Source of the DNA: Nitrososphaerales archaeon
GTDB lineage: Archaea > Thermoproteota > Nitrososphaeria > Nitrososphaerales > UBA183
Assembly (NCBI GenBank): GCA_030042335.1
Contig: JASHZW010000078.1
Location: 1-11,869 of the forward strand
Length of the DNA stretch: 11,869 bases
Direction of reading: 5' to 3'
The notes beneath the pieces were generated by a model that saw nothing but the letters and a program-made list of their open reading frames with translations, searched no databases and was not told the origin of the DNA. Shown here piece by piece: positions 5,958-11,869 of this stretch. The first letter of the stretch is position 1. Each line of letters begins with the position of its first letter. Made by a program: the position numbers and the translations under genes.

Positions 5958-6382
5958 ATTTGGTATCCCAGTCGAAGCAGCACGGAAGGCCCAAGCTCTA
6001 CCCGGGAGCGAGGAAGACGTCAAGAGCTACCGCTGCAATTCACGCGGGGCAGGGGCGTATCAGGGTGAACGGAGTCCCGGTCGAGATCTTGGAACCCGAG
6101 ATAGCGAGGCTACACATCCTCTCTCCGGTGATGATAATCGGCGACCTGCGGGAGAAGTTCGATGTCGATGTGAACGTCGCCGGCGGCGGCTTCATGAGCC
6201 AGGCAGACGCTGTAGCGATGTCCCTCGCCAGGGCATACGTCGACCAGGTCAAGGGCTCCGAGCTCAGGGACAAGATCACTGCTTACAACAAGTACCTACT
6301 GTCAGGAGACCCCCGACAGACTGAGCCCAAGAAGTTCGGTGGCCCCGGCGCGAGAAGGAGACGGCAGAAAAGTTACCGGTGA
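5945..6382 (+). CDS. rps9: 30S ribosomal protein S9 (uS9)
   Basis: Small-subunit head protein whose basic C-terminal tail reaches the P-site tRNA. 145 residues from the ATG at 5945. Motifs: GARKTSRATAAIHAGQGRIR (21-40, the family GKRKTAVARA-like start), VNGVPVEIL, GGGFMSQADAVAMSLARAYV (80-99) and the C-terminal DPRQTEPKKFGGPGARRRRQ then KSYR, the conserved tail. An alternative TTG start at 5960, 9 bases after a GGAG, would give MVSQSKQHGRP and remove the 13-base overlap with rpl13; conserved sequence begins after either. The rpoN ribosome-binding site overlaps this gene's stop codon. Confidence 0.94.
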   Translation: MEWLDLVSQSKQHGRPKLYPGARKTSRATAAIHAGQGRIRVNGVPVEILEPEIARLHILSPVMIIGDLREKFDVDVNVAGGGFMSQADAVAMSLARAYVDQVKGSELRDKITAYNKYLLSGDPRQTEPKKFGGPGARRRRQKSYR

Positions 6383-6383
6383 T
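6378..6383 (+). promoter_or_regulatory. GGTGAT ribosome-binding site for rpoN
   Basis: GGTGAT matches the ATCACC part of the 16S rRNA 3' end. It overlaps the rps9 stop and is 7 bases before the rpoN ATG. It shows the Shine-Dalgarno dialect of this genome and is useful for judging other starts. Confidence 0.65.
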
Positions 6384-6390
6384 ATCATAG

Positions 6391-6603
6391 ATGCTCGTAC
6401 CAGTCCGCTGTTTCACCTGCGGGAAGCTCATCGGCGACAAGTTCGAGGAGTTCAAGGCAAAGGTCCAGTCCGGTGAGGACCCTGCCAAGGCGCTCGACGA
6501 CCTCCAGGTCTCGCGCTACTGCTGCAGAAGGATGATGATAACCTCCGTCGACCTCATCGACCAGGTGCTCCCGTACTACTCTCAAAAGAACTCGGGTCCC
6601 TGA
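6391..6603 (+). CDS. rpoN: DNA-directed RNA polymerase subunit N (Rpb10-like)
   Basis: Small zinc-binding RNAP subunit that joins the D-L assembly platform to the large subunits. 70 residues, normal size. The zinc site is Cys7, Cys10, Cys44 and Cys45 in [18 protein letters not shown] (4-21) and [20 protein letters not shown] (41-60), the Rpb10 signature. The ATG follows a GGTGAT site. It sits 8 bases before the enolase ATG. Many archaea place rpoK between rpoN and the enolase/S2 genes; it is not present here. Confidence 0.97.
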   Translation: MLVPVRCFTCGKLIGDKFEEFKAKVQSGEDPAKALDDLQVSRYCCRRMMITSVDLIDQVLPYYSQKNSGP

Positions 6604-6611
6604 TCGAGGAT

Positions 6612-7853
6612 ATGCGGATTCAAGACGTCAGGCTAAGGATCTGCTTCAACGGCCGAGGAGACCTCGGAATAGAAGCCGACGTCATGGTCGAGGGCAAGCT
6701 CGGTAGGGCGCTCTCTCCGTCGGGCGCGAGCCGCGGGTCCAACGAGGCCGTCCCTTTCGTCGACGACAGCCCTGACAAGACGCTCGCAGGCTTCCAGGAG
6801 TTCAAGAGCAGGATCATCGGCCACGACGCCGGCGACATCGATGGGCTTGCCAAACTTCTCAGGGAGATAGACGGCACGAGCAACTATTCACGCATCGGCG
6901 GTTCCCTCGCCTATGCCGTCAGTGTCGCCGCTGCGGAGGCGGAAGGGGCCGCCAGGGGCGTTCCGTTGTGCAGAGTCATCTACCCGCGCGCTTCCACCCT
7001 TCCGTTTCCTCTTGGTAACGTCGTCGGTGGAGGGAAGCACGCCAGCGACCTCTCTCCCGCTATCCAGGAGATCCTCGTGGCCCCCGTCGGTGCAGGTTCG
7101 ATCGCCGAGGCCGCCCAACTCAACTTAGCGGTCCACAAGAGAGTGGGAAAGAACCTAGCGAAGGGATTGTCGTACCCGCTCGGAAAAGGCGACGAAGGAG
7201 GGTGGGCTCCGGGCATCACGGACGAGCAGGCGCTCCAGGTCGTCTCCGAGTCCGTCGCGCAGGTGCAGGACGAGAGAGGTAAGAAGATACGGTTCGGCAT
7301 AGACGTCGCGGCGGGTAGCCTCTACGACCCGAAGAAAGCAGGGTACTACTACAGGTCCACGAAGAAGACACTGACACGCGAGCAACAGATATCGTTCATC
7401 TCCGACCTTAGGGATCGCTACGACCTCTTCTACATCGAGGACCCGCTCAACGAGGACGACTTCGAGGGCTACGCCTCCCTCCACTCCTCCCTCGAAGGCA
7501 CACTCATAGTCGGGGACGACCTCTATACCACCGACACGGCCCTCCTAGAGACGGGTATCGAGAAGAAGAGCACGAACGCCGCCGTCATGAAGGTCAACCA
7601 GATCGGCACCCTCGGGGAAGCGCGGCGATTCTCCGGGATGGCCAAAGACCACGGACAGGTCGTAGTCGCTTCGCACCGCTCCGGCGACAACGAGGACGCG
7701 CAGCTCTCGCACTTCGCGGTCGGCTTCGGTTGCGGCCTCATAAAGTGCGGGATCATAGGTGGAGAGAGGACGGCGAAGATCAACGAGCTGATACGCCTCT
7801 CAGAGCGGCTTGGCGGGAGCCTCGCTACGGGCTGGGTGGGTTCCCTATCGTGA
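6612..7853 (+). CDS. eno: Enolase (phosphopyruvate hydratase), divergent N-terminal motif
   Basis: Interconverts 2-phosphoglycerate and phosphoenolpyruvate (glycolysis/gluconeogenesis), cytosolic, magnesium-dependent. 413 residues. Active-site elements: SGAS (37-40) loop, GGGKHASDLSPAIQE (139-153), GKGDEGGWAP with Glu195 as the expected base partner, Asp231 in FGIDVAAG, Glu276 in YIEDPLNEDDFEG, Asp302/303 in IVGDDLYTT, Lys327 in MKVNQ, HRS at 355-357 and Lys389 in GERTAKINEL. All metal ligands and the catalytic lysine appear present. Departures from the usual family text: the DSRGNPT-type motif reads NGRGDLG (13-19), SGAST reads SGASR, and the stretch before GERTAKIN reads CGIIG rather than the common GAPSR. 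The TTT/ATG region gives a clear ATG start at 6612, with TGATC and GAGG just upstream. Eight bases after rpoN, so likely cotranscribed. Confidence 0.94.
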   Translation: MRIQDVRLRICFNGRGDLGIEADVMVEGKLGRALSPSGASRGSNEAVPFVDDSPDKTLAGFQEFKSRIIGHDAGDIDGLAKLLREIDGTSNYSRIGGSLAYAVSVAAAEAEGAARGVPLCRVIYPRASTLPFPLGNVVGGGKHASDLSPAIQEILVAPVGAGSIAEAAQLNLAVHKRVGKNLAKGLSYPLGKGDEGGWAPGITDEQALQVVSESVAQVQDERGKKIRFGIDVAAGSLYDPKKAGYYYRSTKKTLTREQQISFISDLRDRYDLFYIEDPLNEDDFEGYASLHSSLEGTLIVGDDLYTTDTALLETGIEKKSTNAAVMKVNQIGTLGEARRFSGMAKDHGQVVVASHRSGDNEDAQLSHFAVGFGCGLIKCGIIGGERTAKINELIRLSERLGGSLATGWVGSLS

Positions 7854-7989
7854 GATGTGCATCGGTTAACTCGACACGCTTAAATGACGTTCGCCGGGCA
7901 GGGGAAAGGCTCGAAACAGGCGAATTGGTGAGTTTGGCATAAGCAAGCTGGCAGAAAGAGAAGATGACGAAGCTGGTTCGGATGAGAAG
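7854..7989 (+). promoter_or_regulatory. Intergenic region before rps2 with TATA box and ribosome-binding site
   Basis: CTTAAA (7879-7884) is a TATA-like element, predicting transcription start near 7908. GGTGA (7927-7931) is a good ribosome-binding site, but the expected position 7 bases downstream holds ATA (7939), not ATG. The frame of rps2 is open from 7888 through this site. The nearest canonical start is the ATG at 7990, 58 bases after GGTGA. Confidence 0.5.
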
Positions 7990-8619
7990 ATGGTTCTCCC
8001 ACAGCTCTCCGAGAAGGCGCTGCTAGCAACGGGCATCCGCATCGGGACGCAGGTCAGGACGAAGACGATGGAACAGTTCACCACCAGGCCCAGACCCGAC
8101 GGACTTCACATCATCGACTACTCCAAGACGTTACAGAGGATCGACATAGCCGGCAAGTTCATCGCGTTCGTCGGCGCGGCGAACACCGTCGTCTATTCCA
8201 GCAAGGACTACGGCAAGGTCCCGGTCGAAAAGTTCTGCGAGCTGACGGGCGCGATCGCCGTGACGGGTAGGTTCATGCCCGGAACGTTCACCAACCCTCT
8301 TTATCCCGGCCACATCGACGCGGAGCTTGTCGTCGTGGCCGACCCAGCATCCGACACCCAGGCCATCATAGAAGCCGGCAAGATGGGTATCCCGGTCATC
8401 GCTATCGCCGATACCGATAACGTGACCGACGACGTGGACCTCGTGATCCCCGGCAACAACCGCGGCAGGAAGGCGCTTGCAGCAATCTTCTGGCTGCTGG
8501 CGAGAGCGACCCTGACACACGGCTCACAGCTGACCGGCGACCAGGCGATGAAGTACACGATTGACGACTTTGAGACCAAGCTGCTAGAGTCCGACGTCGT
8601 GGAAGACGAACAAGAGTAG
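7990..8619 (+). CDS. rps2: 30S ribosomal protein S2 (uS2)
   Basis: Late-assembling small-subunit protein at the head-body junction. From the ATG at 7990 it has 209 residues: LLATGIRIGTQVRTKTMEQF (11-30), GLHIIDYSKTLQRIDIAGKF (38-57), VEKFCELTGAIAVTGRFMPG, TFTNPLYPGHIDAELVVVAD and GIPVIAIADTDNVTDDVDLV then IPGNNRGRKALA, all archaeal S2 hallmarks. The true start may lie upstream. The frame is open before 7990 and reads SKLAEREDDEAGSDEK after an ATA codon at 7939, which is 7 bases after GGTGA. Acidic N-terminal extensions are common in archaeal S2. The ATG at 7990 has only a weak GGATGAG nearby. The body of the gene is certain; the first 17 residues are not. It has its own TATA box at 7879. Confidence 0.95.
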   Translation: MVLPQLSEKALLATGIRIGTQVRTKTMEQFTTRPRPDGLHIIDYSKTLQRIDIAGKFIAFVGAANTVVYSSKDYGKVPVEKFCELTGAIAVTGRFMPGTFTNPLYPGHIDAELVVVADPASDTQAIIEAGKMGIPVIAIADTDNVTDDVDLVIPGNNRGRKALAAIFWLLARATLTHGSQLTGDQAMKYTIDDFETKLLESDVVEDEQE

Positions 8620-8630
8620 GCACGGAAACC

Positions 8631-8636
8631 TCTAAA
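8631..8636 (+). promoter_or_regulatory. TATA-like box for the MEMO-mvk-ipk-fni group
   Basis: TCTAAA is centred about 27 nt before the MEMO ATG at 8661. There is no ribosome-binding site before that ATG, so a leaderless transcript is plausible. The element is weak. Confidence 0.35.
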
Positions 8637-8660
8637 GTCCCGTCCGTCTGCGTTCTGCTC

Positions 8661-9500
8661 ATGTCAGTGAGGAGAGCCGCGGTCGCCGGAAGCTTCTACC
8701 CCGACGACCCCAAGGAGCTGAAGGAGTCGATACGCGAGTCCTATCTACATCCCCTCGGACCCGGTGTAGTCCCTCCGACGGAAAAGGAACAGACGGGCGT
8801 CCTTGCGTGCGTCTGTCCCCATGCGGGCTACCAATACTCGGGGCCCGTCGCCGCATACAGCTACCTCTGGCTCTCGGGACTGCGGAAGCCGGAGCTCGTC
8901 GTCATCGTCGGACCCAACCACTACGGGATAGGGAGCGGCGTCGCCACATACCGGGAGGGCTCCTGGGAGACTCCTCTGGGAAGGGTCCCCGTCGACCCGG
9001 AGGCTTCGGCACAGATAGTCAAACTGACCGGTCTCGTCGACTTCGACCCGGAGGCGCATCGGCGGGAACATTCGCTGGAGGTGCAGCTGCCCTTCCTCCA
9101 GGCGCTCTACGGGTCGTTCAAGTTCCTGCCCATCTCGCTCGCCTTCCAGGACATCGAGACCGCGAAGGAGCTCGGGAAGGGGCTCGCGAAAATGCTCGCG
9201 GGAAGGAACACGATTCTCGTGGCTTCCTCTGACCTGACGCACTACGAGCCCTCCGAGGTCGCGAGAGAGAAGGACACAGAGCTGCTGGAGATGGTCTTCC
9301 GTCTGGACACCGACTCCTTCTACAAGGTCCTCGAAGAGAAGCGCGTCACAGCATGCGGATACGGGGCCATCGCTACGGTGATGGAGGCCAGCAAACAGCT
9401 GGGGTTCAGCAGGGGTGAGCTGCACAAATACGCTAACAGCGGGGATACGACGGGAGACTATGGCGCTGTCGTCGGGTATCCATCGGTCGTCTTTGGGTGA
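8661..9500 (+). CDS. MEMO1 family protein (AmmeMemoRadiSam component B-like)
   Basis: 279 residues, a full-length MEMO protein: a LigB/nonheme-dioxygenase-like fold whose archaeal function is unknown. The start MSVRRAAVAGSFYP is the family N-terminus. Metal-site candidates, by comparison with the His/His/Cys site of human MEMO1, are His54 (CPHAGYQYSGP), His87 (VGPNHYGIG) and Cys232 (TACGYGAI). Further conserved elements are REHSLEVQLPFLQ (135-147), VASSDLTHY (188-196) and the C-terminal YANSGDTTGDYGAVVGY. The ATG at 8661 is supported by a TATA-like element 27 nt upstream. It is 6 bases before mvk, whose ribosome-binding site overlaps this gene's stop, so the two are translationally linked. 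The pairing with mevalonate kinase suggests, but does not prove, a link to lipid precursor metabolism. Confidence 0.94.
   Translation: MSVRRAAVAGSFYPDDPKELKESIRESYLHPLGPGVVPPTEKEQTGVLACVCPHAGYQYSGPVAAYSYLWLSGLRKPELVVIVGPNHYGIGSGVATYREGSWETPLGRVPVDPEASAQIVKLTGLVDFDPEAHRREHSLEVQLPFLQALYGSFKFLPISLAFQDIETAKELGKGLAKMLAGRNTILVASSDLTHYEPSEVAREKDTELLEMVFRLDTDSFYKVLEEKRVTACGYGAIATVMEASKQLGFSRGELHKYANSGDTTGDYGAVVGYPSVVFG
9496..9500 (+). promoter_or_regulatory. GGTGA ribosome-binding site for mvk
   Basis: GGTGA includes the TGA stop of the MEMO gene and lies 6 bases before the mvk ATG at 9507. A second clear example of the GGTGA dialect used in this genome. Confidence 0.65.
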
Positions 9501-9506
9501 ACCCCG

Positions 9507-10439
9507 ATGAAAGCGATAGCGGAGGCCCCTGGCAAGGTGATCATTTCGGGGGAGCACTTCGTCGTCCATGGCGCGGTCGCGCTCGTCGCCGCCATAGCGC
9601 GTGGGACAAAAGTAGAGGCCTCCCGCGCAGAGAGCTTCGTCGTGGAGACCCCGCTCGGGAGCAACAGGCCGGCCGGTTCGAAACCTCTCCCCGTCGAGAG
9701 GGTGGTGCGTGAGATGTACAGGGAGAGGTCGCTTCAGCCAAAGGTGAGGCTCAAGATCGGCTCCGACCTGCCATCCGGGGCCGGCCTGGGGTCGTCTGCC
9801 TCGACGATGGTCGCAGCGGTGGCGGCCGTGAGCCGACTTGAGGCCTGGAACCTCGACGCCAACTCGGTGGCCGAGACCTCGATGATGGGTGAGAAGATGG
9901 TGCACGGCAATCCCTCGGGTGTGGACGTGGCCGCCTCCGTCTTCGGTGGAATCCTGGAGTTCAGGGTCGGTAGGGAACCGTGGCAGGTTCCCCTAGAGAA
10001 GCCCGCCAAGTTTCTGGTGGCCTACTCGGGCAAGCGCCGTAACACAGGGCGACTCGTCAGCAAGGTCTCCTCGATGAAGAGCCTCTACCCTGCCCTGTTC
10101 TCGAAACTCTGCGAATCGGCCACGCTCGTGACAGAGCTCGCGACTGCTCGCCTGGTCACGGGACGGCTCGAGGATCTCGGCAAGATAATGACATACAACC
10201 ACGCCGTGCTGGGCATGGTAGGAGCCTCCAACGAGCAGCTCGACGCGCTGGTCGACATCTGCCTGCAGGCGGGGTGCCTCGGGGCCAAACTCACGGGCGC
10301 GGGCGGAGGAGGCAGCGTGCTCGCGGTGGCACCGCGCGGCGAAGAAGAAGCGACAGCGCGCCTGATCTCCCTGAAGGGGTTCGACGTCTTCGTGACCGAC
10401 GTACCGACAGGAGGAGTGAGAGTCTGGACGAGCGAGTGA
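9507..10439 (+). CDS. mvk: Mevalonate kinase
   Basis: GHMP-family kinase that phosphorylates mevalonate at O5 with ATP, in the archaeal mevalonate pathway. 310 residues, usual for archaea. Substrate motif 1, EAPGKVIISGEHFVVHG (6-22), includes Lys10. The ATP-binding GHMP motif LPSGAGLGSSAS is at 88-99. Glu129 and Asp140 (GNPSGVD) are candidates for the magnesium and catalytic acidic residues. The C-terminal GHMP motif KLTGAGGGGSV is at 261-271. These motifs favour mevalonate kinase over galactokinase or homoserine kinase, and the downstream ipk supports this. The ATG has GGTGA 6 bases upstream. The stop overlaps the ipk start in GTGA (10436-10439). Confidence 0.96.
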   Translation: MKAIAEAPGKVIISGEHFVVHGAVALVAAIARGTKVEASRAESFVVETPLGSNRPAGSKPLPVERVVREMYRERSLQPKVRLKIGSDLPSGAGLGSSASTMVAAVAAVSRLEAWNLDANSVAETSMMGEKMVHGNPSGVDVAASVFGGILEFRVGREPWQVPLEKPAKFLVAYSGKRRNTGRLVSKVSSMKSLYPALFSKLCESATLVTELATARLVTGRLEDLGKIMTYNHAVLGMVGASNEQLDALVDICLQAGCLGAKLTGAGGGGSVLAVAPRGEEEATARLISLKGFDVFVTDVPTGGVRVWTSE

Positions 10440-11179
10440 CAGTAGTCAAGCTTGGCGGGTCCATCGTCACTGACAAGAGGGTGGACTTCTCCTACAGAGA
10501 CGACGTCGTCAGGTCACTCGGCAGGGCGATCTCCGCGTCACAGGAAAGGATTGTGCTGGTACACGGTGGAGGCTCATTCGGGCATCCGATCGCGAGAAAG
10601 TACGGGCTCTCCTCTAGCTCCTCCAGACGCTCTCCAGAAGGAGTGGCCGAGACCCGCAAGGCAATGCTCGAACTTAATGCGCGCATATGCGACTCGCTGC
10701 TGGCCTCCGACGTCCTCCCCTACACTTTCTCGCCCTACCCTCTCCTTACCGCCGCGGGGAGGGAGGGTCTGTCGTGGCTCCGATCGGCCCTGGACGCAGG
10801 GCTCACCCCAGTGACCTTCGGCGACGTGGTTCTGGCGGAGGGAGGGTTCACGATACTCTCCGGCGATACCATATCCCTGCAGCTCTCGCGCTCGCTCGGG
10901 GCGTCGAGATGCGTCTTCGTGATGGACGTCGAGGGCATTCTCGACGAGTCCGGAAAGGTGATGGGATCCGTCGGACCTGCCGAGTCACGCAGGCTGACCC
11001 GCAAGTCTTCTCCTGATGCGACCGGCGGCATAGGCCTCAAGGTCCGCGAGGCCCTCCGGATGGCGGCTTCCGGGACCGAGGTCGCGTTCGTCTCGGGCTT
11101 CAGACCCCGCGACTTCTCCAAAGCCTTAAAGCTACTCAGCTTTCACGGTACATTAGTAAGGGTTCCTTCCCGTGAATAA
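10436..11179 (+). CDS. ipk: Isopentenyl phosphate kinase
   Basis: Amino-acid-kinase-fold enzyme that converts isopentenyl phosphate to isopentenyl diphosphate with ATP, the diagnostic step of the archaeal (modified) mevalonate pathways. 247 residues. MTVVKLGGSIVTDK (1-14) gives the phosphate-binding Lys5/Gly-rich loop. VHGGGSFGHP (42-51) contains His50, the conserved His that distinguishes IPK from related kinases. Further motifs are LTPVTFGDVV (123-132), TILSGDTIS (139-147) and SPDATGGIGLKV (192-203). The frame is open far upstream, but the longer version would run inside mvk; the GTG at 10436 sits in a GTGA overlap with the mvk stop and begins exactly at the family N-terminus. The fni start lies inside its last codons. 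Confidence 0.95.
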   Translation: MTVVKLGGSIVTDKRVDFSYRDDVVRSLGRAISASQERIVLVHGGGSFGHPIARKYGLSSSSSRRSPEGVAETRKAMLELNARICDSLLASDVLPYTFSPYPLLTAAGREGLSWLRSALDAGLTPVTFGDVVLAEGGFTILSGDTISLQLSRSLGASRCVFVMDVEGILDESGKVMGSVGPAESRRLTRKSSPDATGGIGLKVREALRMAASGTEVAFVSGFRPRDFSKALKLLSFHGTLVRVPSRE

Positions 11180-11869
11180 GATCGACGACGCGAAGGTCGA
11201 GGATGTTATCAAGCGCAAGGAGGAAGGAATCGACGTAGTCCTCGAGAAGCGCGTCCAGGCTCGCGAGACGACAACGATGCTCGAGTGCGTCCACTTGGTA
11301 CACAATGCCCTGCCTGAGATCGACATGGACGACGTCGATATCTCCGTCAGCTTCCTTGGCAGGCGCCTCAAGACGCCGATTTTCGTCGACTCGATGACAG
11401 GAGGAGCGCCCAAGGCAGAGAAGATCAACGGCGTCCTCGCGGAGGTCGCGGAGGAGAAGGGCTTCGCGATGGGCGTCGGGAGCCAGCGCGCGGGACTCCT
11501 TTCGCCGGAGATGGCCAGGACCTATTCCATAACCCGGAAGAACGCGCCGAACGCCTTCATATTCGCCAACATCGGGGCAGCGCAGCTCGCGAAGGGCTTC
11601 AGCCCGAAGGACGCCAGGAAGCTGGTCGAGATGATAGACGCGGACGCGCTAGCCGTCCATCTCAACCCTCTGCAGGAGGTCGTACAGCCCGAGGGGGAGC
11701 CCTCGTTCAGGGGCGTCCTCGCTGCCATCAGGAACCTCTGCCGCGAGCTGTCCGTCCCTGTCATCGTGAAAGAGGTCGGAGCCGGCATCAGCAGGGAGGT
11801 GGCAATCAAGTTGCAGCACGCGGGCGTCAAGGCGATAAACGTCTCCGGCGCCGGGGGGACCAGCTGGGC
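11172..11869 (+). CDS. fni: Isopentenyl-diphosphate delta-isomerase type 2 (FMN-dependent), 3' end outside window
   Basis: Interconverts IPP and DMAPP using reduced FMN and magnesium. 232 codons are visible, two-thirds or so of the family's usual 330-370 residues; the gene runs off the window. Motifs: RKEEGIDVVL (15-24), MLECVHLVHNALPEIDMDDV (36-55), FVDSMTGGAPKAEKIN (71-86, FMN region), FAMGVGSQRAGL (98-109), AVHLNPLQEVVQPEGE (161-176, with Gln172 and Glu174 as the expected substrate/metal residues), PVIVKEVGAGIS (196-207) and SGAGGTSW (225-232). The start is GTG 11172, overlapping the ipk end by 8 bases, with AAGGG 9 bases upstream. No other start is available before the homology begins. 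It completes the mvk-ipk-fni isoprenoid operon. Confidence 0.95.
   Translation, partial: MNKIDDAKVEDVIKRKEEGIDVVLEKRVQARETTTMLECVHLVHNALPEIDMDDVDISVSFLGRRLKTPIFVDSMTGGAPKAEKINGVLAEVAEEKGFAMGVGSQRAGLLSPEMARTYSITRKNAPNAFIFANIGAAQLAKGFSPKDARKLVEMIDADALAVHLNPLQEVVQPEGEPSFRGVLAAIRNLCRELSVPVIVKEVGAGISREVAIKLQHAGVKAINVSGAGGTSW

Noticed and set aside
7884..7931. 15-codon ORF (ATG at 7884) before rps2
   Set aside because: It starts within the TATA-like element, upstream of the predicted transcription start near 7908, so it would not be transcribed from that promoter. No ribosome-binding site.
7730..7942. 70-residue plus-strand ORF bridging eno and the rps2 leader
   Set aside because: Mostly out-of-frame overlap with the enolase C-terminus; no family resemblance.
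8745..9905. 386-residue minus-strand ORF across the MEMO and mvk genes
   Set aside because: Spans two well-supported plus-strand genes and is typical of high-GC antisense frames. Composition is Arg/His/Asp/Leu-rich with no motif.
10274..10435. Upstream extension of the ipk reading frame
   Set aside because: Lies wholly within mvk and reads as Arg-rich shadow sequence. The family N-terminus begins at the GTG at 10436, which overlaps the mvk stop.
1..11869. CRISPR arrays, insertion sequences, tRNA or rRNA genes, attachment sites
   Set aside because: Looked for regular direct repeats, transposase motifs, terminal inverted repeats and cloverleaf-like GGTTCGAATCC segments in the intergenic spaces. 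None found; the spaces are all under 160 bases.

Overview
The window is archaeal and reads as a stable informational/core-metabolism locus. It encodes archaeal/eukaryotic-type ribosomal proteins S13, S4, S11, L18e, L13, S9 and S2, and RNA polymerase subunits RpoD and RpoN. It also encodes the archaeal mevalonate kinase / isopentenyl phosphate kinase / type 2 IPP isomerase set. Promoters look like archaeal TATA boxes about 26 nt upstream of leaderless starts, and ribosome-binding sites are of the GGTGA type. G+C is high (estimated by eye near 60%). The gene order rps13-rps4-rps11-rpoD-rpl18e-rpl13-rps9-rpoN-eno-rps2-memo-mvk-ipk-fni, and an RpoD without the ferredoxin-like insert, suggest a TACK archaeon, perhaps on the Thaumarchaeota/Aigarchaeota side. 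The taxon is an inference from gene order and protein style, not from a search.

Layout. Positions 1-1701 (minus strand) hold glmS, cut at its C-terminus by the window edge. A 159-base divergent intergenic region (1702-1860) carries two facing TATA boxes and several inverted repeats. Next (1861-2811, plus strand) is a winged-helix DNA-binding protein with an S-layer-like C-terminal region ending in a perfect EF-hand-type loop. From 2859 everything is on the plus strand: S13, S4 and S11, then two hairpins and a strong TATA box. These are followed by a tightly packed run of RpoD, L18e, L13, S9, RpoN and enolase, then a 136-base gap with a promoter and S2. The last block is a MEMO-family protein, mevalonate kinase, isopentenyl phosphate kinase and the first 232 codons of isopentenyl-diphosphate isomerase type 2.

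How the genes work together. The central block supplies the small- and large-subunit ribosomal proteins and RNA polymerase assembly parts, co-expressed with the glycolytic/gluconeogenic enolase. The last block makes isoprenoid precursors for ether lipids: mevalonate phosphorylation, isopentenyl phosphate to IPP, then IPP to DMAPP. GlmS feeds amino-sugar synthesis, and its divergent neighbour is a candidate regulator of the shared promoter region.

Most of the window is ordinary archaeal housekeeping DNA. I see no mobile element, CRISPR array, tRNA or rRNA. The observations most worth checking are: (i) the HTH/S-layer-like/EF-hand protein and the 20-bp dyad beside its TATA box; (ii) rps2, where a good GGTGA site sits 7 nt upstream of an in-frame ATA, implying a non-canonical start or an N-terminal extension missed by standard calling; (iii) a 20-codon ORF whose stop overlaps the TTG start of rps11; (iv) repeated use of TTG starts in core ribosomal/RNAP genes; (v) RpoD without the Fe-S domain and absence of rpoK between rpoN and eno.
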